Assembly (NCBI RefSeq): GCF_905115235.1
Contig: NC_051852.1
Coordinates: 33,615,199-33,679,198, forward strand
Source: Hermetia illucens
Taxonomy: Eukaryota; Arthropoda; Insecta; Diptera; Stratiomyidae
DNA length: 64,000 nt
Reading direction: 5' to 3'
Shown here: positions 55,034 through 64,000 of the stretch, piece after piece
Position numbering within the stretch: position 1 is the first letter of the stretch
How the letters are laid out: each line of letters begins with the position of its first letter
Notes under the pieces: generated by a model
Seen by the model: only the letters and a program-made list of their open reading frames with translations
What the model was told of the DNA's origin: nothing
Database searches by the model: none
Translations under genes and position numbers: made by a program

Positions 55034-55039
55034 TTTATT
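55034..55039 (-). terminator. Polyadenylation signal AATAAA of TIL4
   Basis: AATAAA on the minus strand, 14 nt beyond the stop codon; a second one lies at 55014-55019. Confidence 0.55.
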
Positions 55040-55052
55040 GATTTCCATTAAA

Positions 55053-55448
55053 TTAACATGAATCTTGTGGTACACAAGCTCCATTGTTTGAGCGAACATA
55101 ATTGTCTTTGCAATAGCATCCATGGCCGCATCTCAAACTCAAAAATGGGCAACTCCGTCTAGCTAAATACATTGCACAGCTCAACTGACATCCAATAGGG
55201 CCACATGTTTTGTAGACTTCATTCACGGGACAAGCTGGAGAATGAAAGTGATCAAAATAGATATTTTAACTTTGTAGGGTGAATCGACTTTATAATTTCA
55301 TAAATTCTTACTCATTTTATTTATTTTTACAACATTATATTATTCTAGTCTAATTTGTACCATTCAAATTACCTGGAGTCGTGCTTGGCTCATTATTTTG
55401 CGCCAATATAGTGGGTACAACTAGTAACAAAAGATAAAATACTTTCAT
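55053..55448 (-). CDS. Secreted TIL-domain cysteine-rich protein (TIL4), probable serine-protease inhibitor
   Basis: Exons 55448-55373 and 55234-55053 (minus), joined across a 138-nt phase-1 intron, encode 85 residues. The signal peptide is MKVFYLLLLVVPTILAQ, followed by the short linker NNEPSTTP. The TIL domain is ACPVNEVYKTCGPIGCQLSC, loop C-PFLSLR-C, GHGCYC, ending GACVPQDSC at the very C-terminus, with no tail after Cys10. The NEVYKTCG-IGCQLSC start and the SLRC loop tie it to TIL1 and TIL2, while the first loop residue (Pro) differs. The coding frame is only open in pieces shorter than 65 codons, so it is easily missed. Its own TATA and Inr lie upstream. Confidence 0.9.
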
Positions 55449-55458
55449 TCTATATTAG

Positions 55459-55531
55459 TATCACTGGACTAACTGCTTAGAGCTCAAACTATTACTGAAT
55501 GACATATAGTGCTTCAGAAAATAAATATATA
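55459..55531 (-). promoter_or_regulatory. Core promoter and 5' UTR of TIL4
   Basis: On the minus strand TATATATT (55531-55524) lies 31 nt ahead of TCATTC (A at 55500) or 35 nt ahead of TCAGT (A at 55496). The leader then carries AATAGT and AAGCAGTTAGT, echoing the TIL1/TIL2 block (AATAGT...AAGCAG-TA). The predicted leader is 48-52 nt. Confidence 0.5.
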
Positions 55532-55909
55532 GTGCCGTGATTTTATTGTATAATATGACTTTCGAGTAATTATCAGAAGTACTCGTTATAAAACAACTAA
55601 GATTTTATTCCCTACTTAAATAGCTTAGATTTGATATTTATTTTATGTCGAAGTAATTAGAAGTTTAATTCTATGTTACGTGTTTTTGCTTACCGTTTTG
55701 TGGACCATACAGCACACTTCTTCCATTTTTTCCTGTTTAATTTTTAATGAGGCTTTACTGTAATTTCATTATCGTCATATTAAATGCTATGCAATTGCAA
55801 TTCAGTAGGAGAGAAACTTTATAATTCCAATATAATTCCAAACTTTTATGATTCCTCGTTTAAATCATTTGCTGCTCTTCTACATAGTGAAAAGAGAATT
55901 TCTTAATAA
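55532..55909. other. Unassigned A+T-rich upstream region of TIL4
   Basis: No element was recognised. Confidence 0.35.
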
Positions 55910-57002
55910 GTCGGGAAAAGCTGGACGCTTCATGTATGAAAGGTTTTGTGCATTTCTGTTATAAAGACATTTGAGTGTGCGTTTGTCCCATTACTACGTA
56001 GCACGTATTATATGCATATATTATGTGAGAATACCCATATTCACTATTGAATTTGCAAAGAAGCGTCAAATTTGACCTATCACAACTTTGTTAGTAATAG
56101 TGCGATTTCCACCAAACTTGGTAAGATCATGTTCTACGTTATAGCCTACATTGTCGGGTTTCGTGGTGCTAGAATGAACTTAAGGGGGGTTTTGCAGTCA
56201 AGTACTAAAAATTATAGTAATTTACTATTATTAACTTTATTTGAATAGAAATAGGTATGGAGGGGATTTCGGAGCCTAGTGGCAGTCGTTTGTTTTTTTC
56301 AAATTGATCACTTTCGACCCCGCACTCCCCACCTTTGCAACAAAATCAAAACTAAGACCGGCTTCGGAAAGTACTAATCTAGACCTTTCATTTGAAACCA
56401 CCCCCCATGATTATATTCAATGAAGAAACAATTTACACCCCCCTTTTGCAATAATGGGGACTCCCATCCCTTTAAATTCGATGTTGAATTGTGTAGCTGA
56501 CTGTATGCGTGAGCGTTTACAGTTCCCACCTTTCTACCAAATTTGGTGTGAATCGCTCTGTCGCGCTGTCTCCGAGGAAAATGCGCGTGACGGACAGACA
56601 GACTGTCTGTCTGTCAGACGTATGGATCATATGGGTGCATCACTGTCATTTTTTTTTAGGTTTTTTGGTTTGATAGGCTATGAGAACGAGACCTGTTACA
56701 CTTTTTGGAGTACATATTTTGACCACTCACTCCCCTATGTTTCATCCAGTATCAAAAATTGAATCAGTTTCGAAAAGTATTAATCGTTTTTGCATGTATA
56801 GGGAGCCCCCATTAAAACCAGCGAAAAATGATACCACCCATCGTATGTAAATGGATTCACAGACCACATGTTCTCGCCGAATTTCTTGACAATTGGTACA
56901 GCCGTTTCCGAGTAAATCGAGTGTGACAGATAGACAGACAGACAGACAGATAAAAAAACATTGAATCGATTCAAAATTTATTTGACACAAAACCTTAAAA
57001 AA
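55910..57002 (+). repeat. Repeat family A, copy 5 (near full length)
   Basis: Starts with the 5' hairpin region (GTCGGGAAAAGCTGGACGCTTC) then ATGAAAGGTTTTGTG. It continues with the AACTTTGTTAGTAATAG, GAGAACGAGACCTGTTACAC and TTTCGAAAAGTATTAA blocks. Near 56934-56954 it has a GACA tract, and it ends ACACAAAACCTTAAAAA at about 57002. A second GACA/GTCT inverted pair lies near 56592-56615. Confidence 0.7.
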
Positions 57003-57113
57003 CCCGATCACTACATTTTCATCAACTAACCTTCAATCTGCACAAAAATATTAGCAGTTCTGTAAGTTATGGGTTAAGCGTTTTTCACCCACTCACTTAT
57101 GTATTCACCACCC

Positions 57114-57650
57114 CTTTTTAAGGTTTTGTGAAGGACAAATTCTTATCAAAATCGGTTTTTACTGTTTATTTGTCTGTCACGTCTTATATCTCAGAAGCGG
57201 TTATTCCTATTGATACGAAACCTTTTTAGGTGGAATCTGTGAATCCCATTGCATGCAGGGAGTAACGTAGCTCCACGTTGAGTTTAAGGAGGGTGTACAT
57301 TTTTTTTCCACCAAGTATAGTCGTACGGCTGCAAAGGGGAGGACATTTATTATAAGTATTTTTTTTAGAAATTAACTGGGGACCCCTCTTAAGTTTATCC
57401 AAGAATCATTAATTAATTGCAGTAATATAGGCTGTACTGTAGAACATAATACTGCCAATTTTGGTGAAGGTTGCATTATTACTAACAAAGTTATAATAGC
57501 TCAAAATTGTTATTTTTGTGCAAATTTCTTGCATTCTAAGACTTCAGTATCAGTCAGTATCATACTAAAGTGAATGGTCTGAGAAATTAAGTGCAAGTAG
57601 CACTTATATAAGCATTCAGCTTTCAGTTTCCCGACTTGTTTTTGGTTCAA
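57114..57650 (-). repeat. Repeat family A, copy 6
   Basis: Minus orientation, starting TTTTTAAGGTTTTGTG at its 3' end (57117) and running to the 5' hairpin region near 57640. It faces copy 5 tail to tail across about 112 bp. The GACA tract is reduced to TTTGTCTGTCAC. Confidence 0.65.
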
Positions 57651-57899
57651 AAATGAGGAAGTTAGCACGTATTTAAGTTGGGAATAGGGAGATATGTCAT
57701 TCACGACCGCGTAATAACTAACATTGAATTAGCGATGGTCAGAAAACCGTCCTGCGTAAGCGAAGTCAACCTAAAGAGAAGAGATATTCCAAAACCCCAA
57801 AAAAAATGGCGAAATTGACCGCGAAGGCCCACCCGCAAATACAAATTATGTGTCATTATATGTATATAACTTTGCGTGCCCTTGAACCATTGCATGGGT

Positions 57900-58950
57900 C
57901 CGCACCGCGTCTATCGCGTAAACCAAACGAAGGAAAACACGCAAGCCAAAACGGAAAATAAATAAGTAACGGCTTGACCGTGCGTGGATCGTCCGCTCCT
58001 ACTACGAATGAACAATGGCGGGGGCAGGTACCACACCAGATCGCCCCCTGTGGTACCTAAGATTTGTCGAGCGTTTACCGCAATATGCAGACCAGTACCG
58101 TTGTTACTCGTAGCCACACTATTAAAGTCATCATCCGGAATCATGCTCTACTTTAGGTCATCACGGAAACTGGTGACCAAGAGTCGATGGGGGCAGAACC
58201 AGATACATCAACAACACCACCCCCCACTGCAGACAACAGTTTCAGTATTCTCGGAGACACTCTTCTCCGCCGTTCTGTGTGTTGATATGTTGCTACTGCA
58301 ACTGTTAGGCTGTCAGATTGCACGGTCAGAAAATTCACGTTTGTCTTTTTGTTTTGAGGAATTTAGGGGTTACCCACCCAGCATCCTGAACATGTTGAGT
58401 GCATTACCGCCGGAAGCATCCGCCATGCCACTATGTCCTGTATGGATTTTGTGCATGTTACTGAAGAGGATGTTCGATGAGTCATAAACAACTCGAAGAA
58501 CTGTATGGGCTCAGGTCTGTATCGGGTGCAGAATTTCTGGTATAACAAATTTACAAATGTACATGGTCGGTTGGCACACAACATAAACCAGGTTATTAAT
58601 CGACCTGAGGGAAAAGACCGACTACTTGCTTATCAACCCTCCGCCTCTCTGACCTCCGCTATTAATGGAAAGGTCAATACGCACTTCTGCTGAGGAGCAA
58701 AGGCTGCGAGTTACGTCAAGAGATTACAAAGAACCACCTTTACCTTTCCTCATTGCGAGAATTGAACCCATGAAAAGGACACCGTGTAAGATCCCGAAGA
58801 CACAAGACCGATTACTTGCTTATCAACCCTCGGCCTCTCTGACGTGCGCTATTAATGGAAAGGTTAATGCGCACCTTTGCTGAGGAGCAGAAAGGCTGCG
58901 AGTTACGTCAAGAGAATACAAAGAGCAACTCGCTATCGCTTCAGTAGTTG
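57900..58950 (+). mobile_element. R4/Dong-like LINE fragment
   Basis: The plus strand reads DLSSVYRNMQTSTVVTRS and other N-terminal debris (57960-58330), then HVTEEDVR near 58456. VINNSKNCMGSGLYRVQNFW, YNKFTNVHGRLAHNINQVIN and RPEGKDRLLAYQPSASL follow to 58660. The EEDVR...NW--PG-DG-QNFW-K-F...LA---N motif order is that of R4-type RT fingers. It is closely related to 24600-24830. A segment is tandemly duplicated (see next entry). Frames are broken. Confidence 0.7.
58610..58930 (+). repeat. Direct duplication inside the R4-like LINE
   Basis: About 127 bp starting GACCGA(C/T)TACTTGCTTATC occur at 58615-58740 and again at 58805-58930, roughly 190 bp apart, about 93 percent alike by eye. Confidence 0.8.
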
Positions 58951-58954
58951 TACG

Positions 58955-59035
58955 AGTGTCCGGATAGTTGAGTGGTTAGAGCACAAGGCTGTCGTACGGA
59001 AGGTCGCGGTTCAAATCCCACTGGTGGGAATTTTT
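58955..59035 (+). mobile_element. tRNA-like SINE head without the usual body
   Basis: GTGTCCGGATAGTTGAGTGG and the following A-box and B-box (GGTTCAAATCCCACTGG) closely match the head of the SINE at 35188, but downstream the sequence differs. The acceptor and T stems do not pair well, so it is not a functional tRNA. It may be another SINE family sharing the head, or a truncated copy. Confidence 0.6.
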
Positions 59036-61129
59036 CTATATGCTGCCTCGACTCGGCCTCTTGCCACCTACAAAATCCAAATCCAATCCAAAAATACAAA
59101 TTACATTTGCACACGTACGAACAAATGCTAGAAATGGATTTAATAATATTCAGCACTATCAGGTCTATGGTGAAAACAGCAACATAAAAGGTTAATGATC
59201 ATCTTTTAAATATTTGAATATTTTTTTTTTACTATTACAAATATTTAGATGCACTTTCGGGTTTTTTGGATGTTTGGCGTTTTGCGAATCAAATTGTGAA
59301 GAGAGTTAAAATCACTTATAAATTAATATTAATAAAAGTGAATATCAGGATGGGATTTAGGAAATTCAAAGCAGGTTAATGGAGAAACTAAGGGGCGGCT
59401 TAATAGTAAAACAAAGGAAAATACCACATATTAGCAAATAAATGTCCTACTGCGAAGCCGCGGACACTACAAATGATCAGATTAGATGTAAGAAGTTTCG
59501 ACGGAATAGTATTCCGGCATGCATTTAATAAGATCTACATACTCTTCTTTGGAATGCCATATTGGAATGCTTCAAGGAAAATTCCTAAGAATGAAGCCTC
59601 ATACTTTTAGGTCGTATAATTCCGTTTGCTATTTTCCAAAATTGATACCTTTAATACTCCATGTGGTAAAATTAAAACTAAAAAAAAGATACAACCGATG
59701 TATGTTTTTAAAGTCTCCATTCCGAGCTCCTCGAGTATTCATTTCCTTCCTCTCCCTCCCCGTCAATGCGCTAGATACAATGACGGAAGAAGAGCCACAT
59801 AGTGACCCTACCACTCTCGGTAAAGAATAGAAAAATGAGCCGATCCTGGAATCAAACGGGAGAAAGAAGAAGTTTTGTTATTTTCGATTGACGGCATGTC
59901 CGAATGTGAAAGCGACGATGATCCTACATTTGAGAAAATTTAGAAGATACTTAAGAGGAAATTGCTTGTTTTGATTTTATTTTTTTTTTGTCAGAAATAA
60001 AACCATTACTTTGTAATGTCTTTTAAAAATGTGTATGTATCTTCTAAATTGCCTTCTGGCAATTCAATAGTTGTTTTTTAGATCCCCCGGATATTTCAAA
60101 AAAGAATGTCAGACGGTCTTGCCCTTTACACTCCAGAATTCTCTTATATTTTTACTTTGGCTTTCGACACTTCTACTCCCGTAGATCTTCGTTGGATATC
60201 TATGCAAAAGTTCAGTCATGAGGAAGTCTTTTTTATGGAAGTATGATTTGGCAGCTCGTCCACGCCTTAGTCTTCCAGTAGGCCTTCTGGCTGCCTCGCA
60301 GTTGCTTCACTGACAACAATCCAACAATTTACAGGTAAAATTTTTCGTGCAACGAGTCATGTAGATTTTCATATAGCCCTTGACAGCTCTCAGGACAGAG
60401 GTGAGACGCGTCTGCACGAAATCTTTACTCGTCTGTTTCCGCTATTTTAAACGTTCAAGCCTACTGACGCGTATTTAGGTGTCAGTACGTTGTTTCATTA
60501 AAATCAACATCTTGAATTCGTCCTTGAAATGAAACTTCAAAAAAATCTTGTGATTATCATTTCCTGAATTACTTGTTCCTCGTCTATTTGTATATCGAAC
60601 AATGATTTTTGTTCAATACTGTCGAGTCGTTTTAATTTTAAACAACAACCATTTCGTAAGCTTTTTTTCTGAGGCTACAGTATGTACAAAACCCAGTAGA
60701 TAAACTGAAAGTAGGTGTGCGTATTGAATGAATGCTATGAAAGCGTATGACCAGATTGAATTTCACCGGTTCTTGTTTTGGGTATATTAATAGTCCAGAT
60801 ACACGGTGGCTGTTTTGTGGATTTTACATTTTAGATATATTTGCAGGCTAGAAATGAATAAACGTCTGAAAGCTGGGCTGATAAACTTGCCTTAGTTGAA
60901 AATTGAAATGAGCCTTTAAAGCATCGTATATGGTTTAGGGTCCCGAGCCCAAAAAAACGAATACTGCCTAAGCAGTGACAAAAAGGGATCAATAGTAAAT
61001 TAATTACTGAACTAAAATGAAAATGATAAAAACTTCGTATAACAATAATTGTTACTTTCTGAATGGAGTAATTTAGGTGAAAATTTGAGCTAAAATTAAT
61101 TTTTCCGATTTTGTCAAAAACCACCCAAC
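59036..61129. other. Unassigned A+T-rich stretch
   Basis: No recognised gene. A short acidic reading near 59895 (MSECESDDDPTFEKI) recalls piggyBac transposase N-termini but nothing supports it further. Confidence 0.35.
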
Positions 61130-61540
61130 CAAAAAAAATTGAAATAAGTTATGGCGGCCCATACACATGGTAGTTAGCACTTGAAATACTCTACGTTACG
61201 ATATCCCCTCGAACAAAAATAATACTAGTATATTATTATGTTTTTAAAATTTGTTGCGAACCTCCTTTAAATTCATCCTAGATTAGATTGAAGTAATATA
61301 GGTTTTAATATGAAGCATTATACAGGAAAGTTTGATGGAAATTCCATTGTTATTAGCATAATTACAGTATGTCAAAGCTGCTTCTTTCGTATGAAATTAC
61401 TACTCCCTAAGACGTAAAATGGCATTTCCACATTGAATTGAATATGGGGTATAAATTGAACCATCATATATGCAAATATTTTTCATAAAAAATCAACAAA
61501 ACCTTTCACACCTCAAGCGCCGGGCTTCCAACCCACTATC
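61130..61540 (-). repeat. Repeat family A, copy 7 (5' half)
   Basis: Minus orientation. The 5' hairpin region (GGAAGCCCGGCGCTT) lies near 61535-61515, then GTGAAAGGTTTTGTTG, the TAATAACAATGG block and the CATATTAAAACCTATATTAC block. The 3' half is missing. Confidence 0.6.
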
Positions 61541-61589
61541 CCATCCTTAGCTGATACTGGGCTTCCGCGACAAACTCGGACTCTTGGCC

Positions 61590-62545
61590 AGTGAATTTTA
61601 GGGGTGCAGGTCCAATCTCACACACCTTTCTTCCCCGAGACCTCAGCCGGGGGGACAAAATGCTTTAGCCTGGACATGGAGACGCTCTTGGGCCTGCCGT
61701 CGATGTCAAGCTTAAAGAAGTACTCCAGTCTGTTCAAAACTTTATATGGGCATTCATATTGTGATTGTAGAGGCTTCCGGGAAGCACTCACGCGGGCCAA
61801 GACGTTAGCCTCTCGCGAAGAATGATAAGATGGAGGGGGCGATTTTAGTTTGGCCACGACAAAAACCCAGTTGTGGAAACGACTCACCTGGTTTCAAACA
61901 CAGGATCGCTAGGGGCTCTCGAATTCTTCCCGTATATTAGTTCAGCGGAGCTGAAGCTGCGGGTGGTACGCAGGCGCCCGAAACCTAGAAGTTTGCCTAA
62001 CTCCGAGAACAGGGTCGATTCGAACTGCCTTCCATGGTAAGTAATGACTTCGGCTGGAACTCCAAAGCGTGGGGAAAATATTTGTTAGTGACAAGCCGAT
62101 TCATTGCAGGAATGCTTTGTGCGCAAGATCTTGTACTGAATATTTCCTTCCGAAAAGTGGTTGAAATATATGGCCTAGGTCCCTTTCCTGAGGTCTCGCA
62201 GGGTATTTCGGAGGTTGAACCGAAAAGGAGAAACTCCCGAAATTTGTATTTGGGGTTGTCTCTGAAGCTCTTGTTTGATGATTGATTGATGATGATTGAT
62301 TGGAAAAGTTGGTGAAAGACAGCACGTATTGCGATGTCTGAGGCATCGACGAACACGGCTAGGGGTGCATATGGTTGAGAGAATGTCAGAAGTGTAACGG
62401 CCGTCAACTGTCGTTTGACTAGCTCAAATGCCTGGACGACCTCTGTCAACTACGCAATCACGCGTGACTTTTTGGTCTTCGGTCCAGACAAGTAGCGCTT
62501 GAGGATCACTTGATGTTGTGCGGCTTTGGGCAAACGACGATTAAA
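61590..62545 (-). mobile_element. Fossil Ty3/gypsy LTR-retrotransposon fragment
   Basis: Minus-strand remnants of a gypsy-type pol gene. The RNase H region appears as LLTFSQPYAPLAVFVDASD, and the integrase C-terminal region as RPKSVSMSRLKHFVPPAE. The intervening part is largely missing and the copy is broken in several places. No terminal repeats were identified. It looks old. Confidence 0.8.
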
Positions 62546-63695
62546 GTTTAACATGCCCTGGCTGTTGATGATGACGAATTCGAACACGATGTATTGGGAG
62601 AGATATCATTGTTAAATCCACTTAACCGCAAATTTGTCTTCTCAGGTCTGTAGACACGGTTGGTGTTCTTTTGTGTTTATATTTATATTCACTGCATAAA
62701 TCCGAATTTTTTTTAAAACCGTTTTGCACAGAAATAACTTCACGGTTAATATGCGCTGAAGAAATGATTGGAGGATTACTGAGTATAGCACCCTTCCTTT
62801 TAATCACGGCGAAGTTACCGAAAGCACTTTAAACCCCAAGAAAACAAAAATATACTAATGCGACCAGAAAATAAATCCATTCAAACACCGTTCATTGCTT
62901 CGTCTTTCAATAATCTTATTTTCTTCTAATACTCAATCAATACCCCCGCTAGGAAAGTCACTTCTATTCTTTCTCCAGTCCTTCCTGTTACCTCCTTAGA
63001 CCGTAGTTCTTCTTTAGTATTTAGAGGAAACAATTGATTTCAAACGTCTTCCCGCAATTAAACAGCAAGTCTTCTCTTTGTGTTCACACTTGATGGTTCA
63101 AAGGGTCATCGAAGGCCCATTGACGGAACATAGCAAGAACGCAGTCGCCGTTCCTGCGTCATCCAACAGCTGTACATTTTCTTTGACTTTTCTATCTGTG
63201 TTTTTTTTATGGAATTTCTGTTAGGCTCTCCACTTCACAAAGGATAACGACCTAACTGCTCCTTAGCAGTCTGAAATAAATGTCTGCTTTTACACAAATT
63301 TGGCGGTTTCGATCCGCCTGGAAATTATTCACTAAATCCACTAAATCCAACAATCTTTCGCCTCTTCGTGAAGTTATGTAAAAGAAAACGAGCTTTTTAC
63401 AAAAAGGAAACAAAAAGAAAATACGCCCCGAAAATGAGAACCTCTCAATAAAATCTGGCGATTTCCTAATTTTTAAAAAAACTCATACGAGAAGCAAACA
63501 TGTGTACATCGTAGGAGGCTGTTTATTATATTCACTTCAAAGTGTCTCGCGGTGAAATACTTCTTCTTGTTTGATCGGACAATAGACAGCACCACTATCA
63601 AATTACACCCACTCCTAGCAAGTCCAAAATCTGCGGTCTCTCTCCAAAAGCTAAAAGGGACCTCCTCGCTCATCAGCTGTCTCTAGGTCAGCAAT
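62546..63695. other. Unassigned stretch
   Basis: Lies between two gypsy fossils of the same orientation. No domain, LTR or gene was recognised. Confidence 0.35.
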
Positions 63696-63699
63696 TTTT

Positions 63700-64000
63700 G
63701 GACCAGAATAGAATGCTCTACTAACCATCACATCTCACCACTCTTTATCTCGGAGAAGCTCTCGAAATTCATGAATTTCTCCTAGATGAATCCAGTTCTC
63801 TATTCTGAAGCGCCTTCTGTGATGCTTCCATCCAAGTTCTCTCTCTCCCTCTGTAGTCCTCTGCCATTTGAAGCCAAGGAGCTTTCCTAACCCCGCGAAA
63901 AGAGTAGATTCGAATTGCATTCCCTGGTTCGTGGTGATAACGGCTGGAACACCAAAGCGCGGAATCCACTCTCAACAGAGGACCTCGGCACATGATTGCC
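63700..64000 (-). mobile_element. Fossil Ty3/gypsy integrase fragment
   Basis: Minus strand; recognisable by GMQFESTLFAGLGKLLGFK-type residues of the integrase core. The neighbouring fossil at 61990-62040 holds a related segment. Broken, and continues past the window edge. Confidence 0.7.

Noticed and set aside
56454-56762. 102-codon plus open frame
   Set aside because: Entirely inside repeat family A and not kept in the other copies.
58955-59035. Possible functional tRNA gene
   Set aside because: A- and B-boxes are good, but acceptor and T stems pair poorly and near-identical heads occur in SINEs in this window.
59890-59945. Acidic SDDDPTF-like peptide as a piggyBac transposase start
   Set aside because: Only a dozen residues, with a stop soon after and no catalytic region or terminal repeats nearby.

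Overview
The window looks like intergenic and intronic DNA from a repeat-rich insect genome, most probably a fly (inference). The evidence is short spliced genes with 59-138 nt introns, TATA/Inr-type promoters, and a crowd of decayed LOA-, R1-, Jockey-, RTE- and R4/Dong-like LINEs of kinds common in Diptera. No bacterial gene, operon, rRNA, CRISPR array or convincing functional tRNA is present. Most open frames are shadows or debris of transposons.

Host genes. (1) At 2244-2477 (-) lies one internal exon of an unrecognised nuclear-looking protein rich in Ser/Asp and Arg/His. It has a T-rich acceptor, a GTAAGT donor and an open phase 0-0 frame. (2) Four two-exon genes, all on the minus strand, encode small secreted ten-cysteine TIL-domain (trypsin-inhibitor-like) proteins: 31150-31547, 37720-38077, 43322-43697 and 55053-55448. 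Each has a signal-peptide exon, a phase-1 intron and a single TIL exon. They form a dispersed tandem family whose spacers have been filled by transposons. Three of them share the layout of the first ~47 nt of transcript. (3) A very tentative short secreted-peptide gene on the plus strand (54622-54833) converges on the fourth TIL gene.

Layout. 1-5.1 kb: R1/Jockey-like LINE, the host exon, a 1.1-kb structured repeat (family A) and a LOA 3' half with RNase H. 5.1-15.2 kb: mostly unassigned, with a LOA tail, repeat family B carrying a 72-bp duplication, and a 34-bp tandem repeat. 15.2-30 kb: LINE fragments of several clades (including a long LOA copy at 17.2-20.5 kb and an R4-like copy at 23.8-26.5 kb), and a SINE. 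30-56 kb: the TIL cluster, with LOA, mariner, Jockey, R1, RTE and Penelope-like insertions between the genes. 56-64 kb: family A copies, an R4-like piece, a SINE-type tRNA head and two fossil Ty3/gypsy pieces.

The insertion history can be read in places. An RTE LINE (51.5-54.05 kb) was hit twice by Penelope-like sequence: a 229-bp foldback flanked by a 13-bp duplication, and a 955-bp truncated copy flanked by a 12-bp duplication. The 955-bp copy encodes a GIY-YIG domain and ends in a hammerhead-ribozyme-like fold. Two tRNA-derived SINEs sit inside a Jockey and a LOA LINE with target duplications. The least explained material is repeat family A (seven copies, a hairpin at each end and a GACA tract), family B, and the shared 5' UTR block of the TIL genes.
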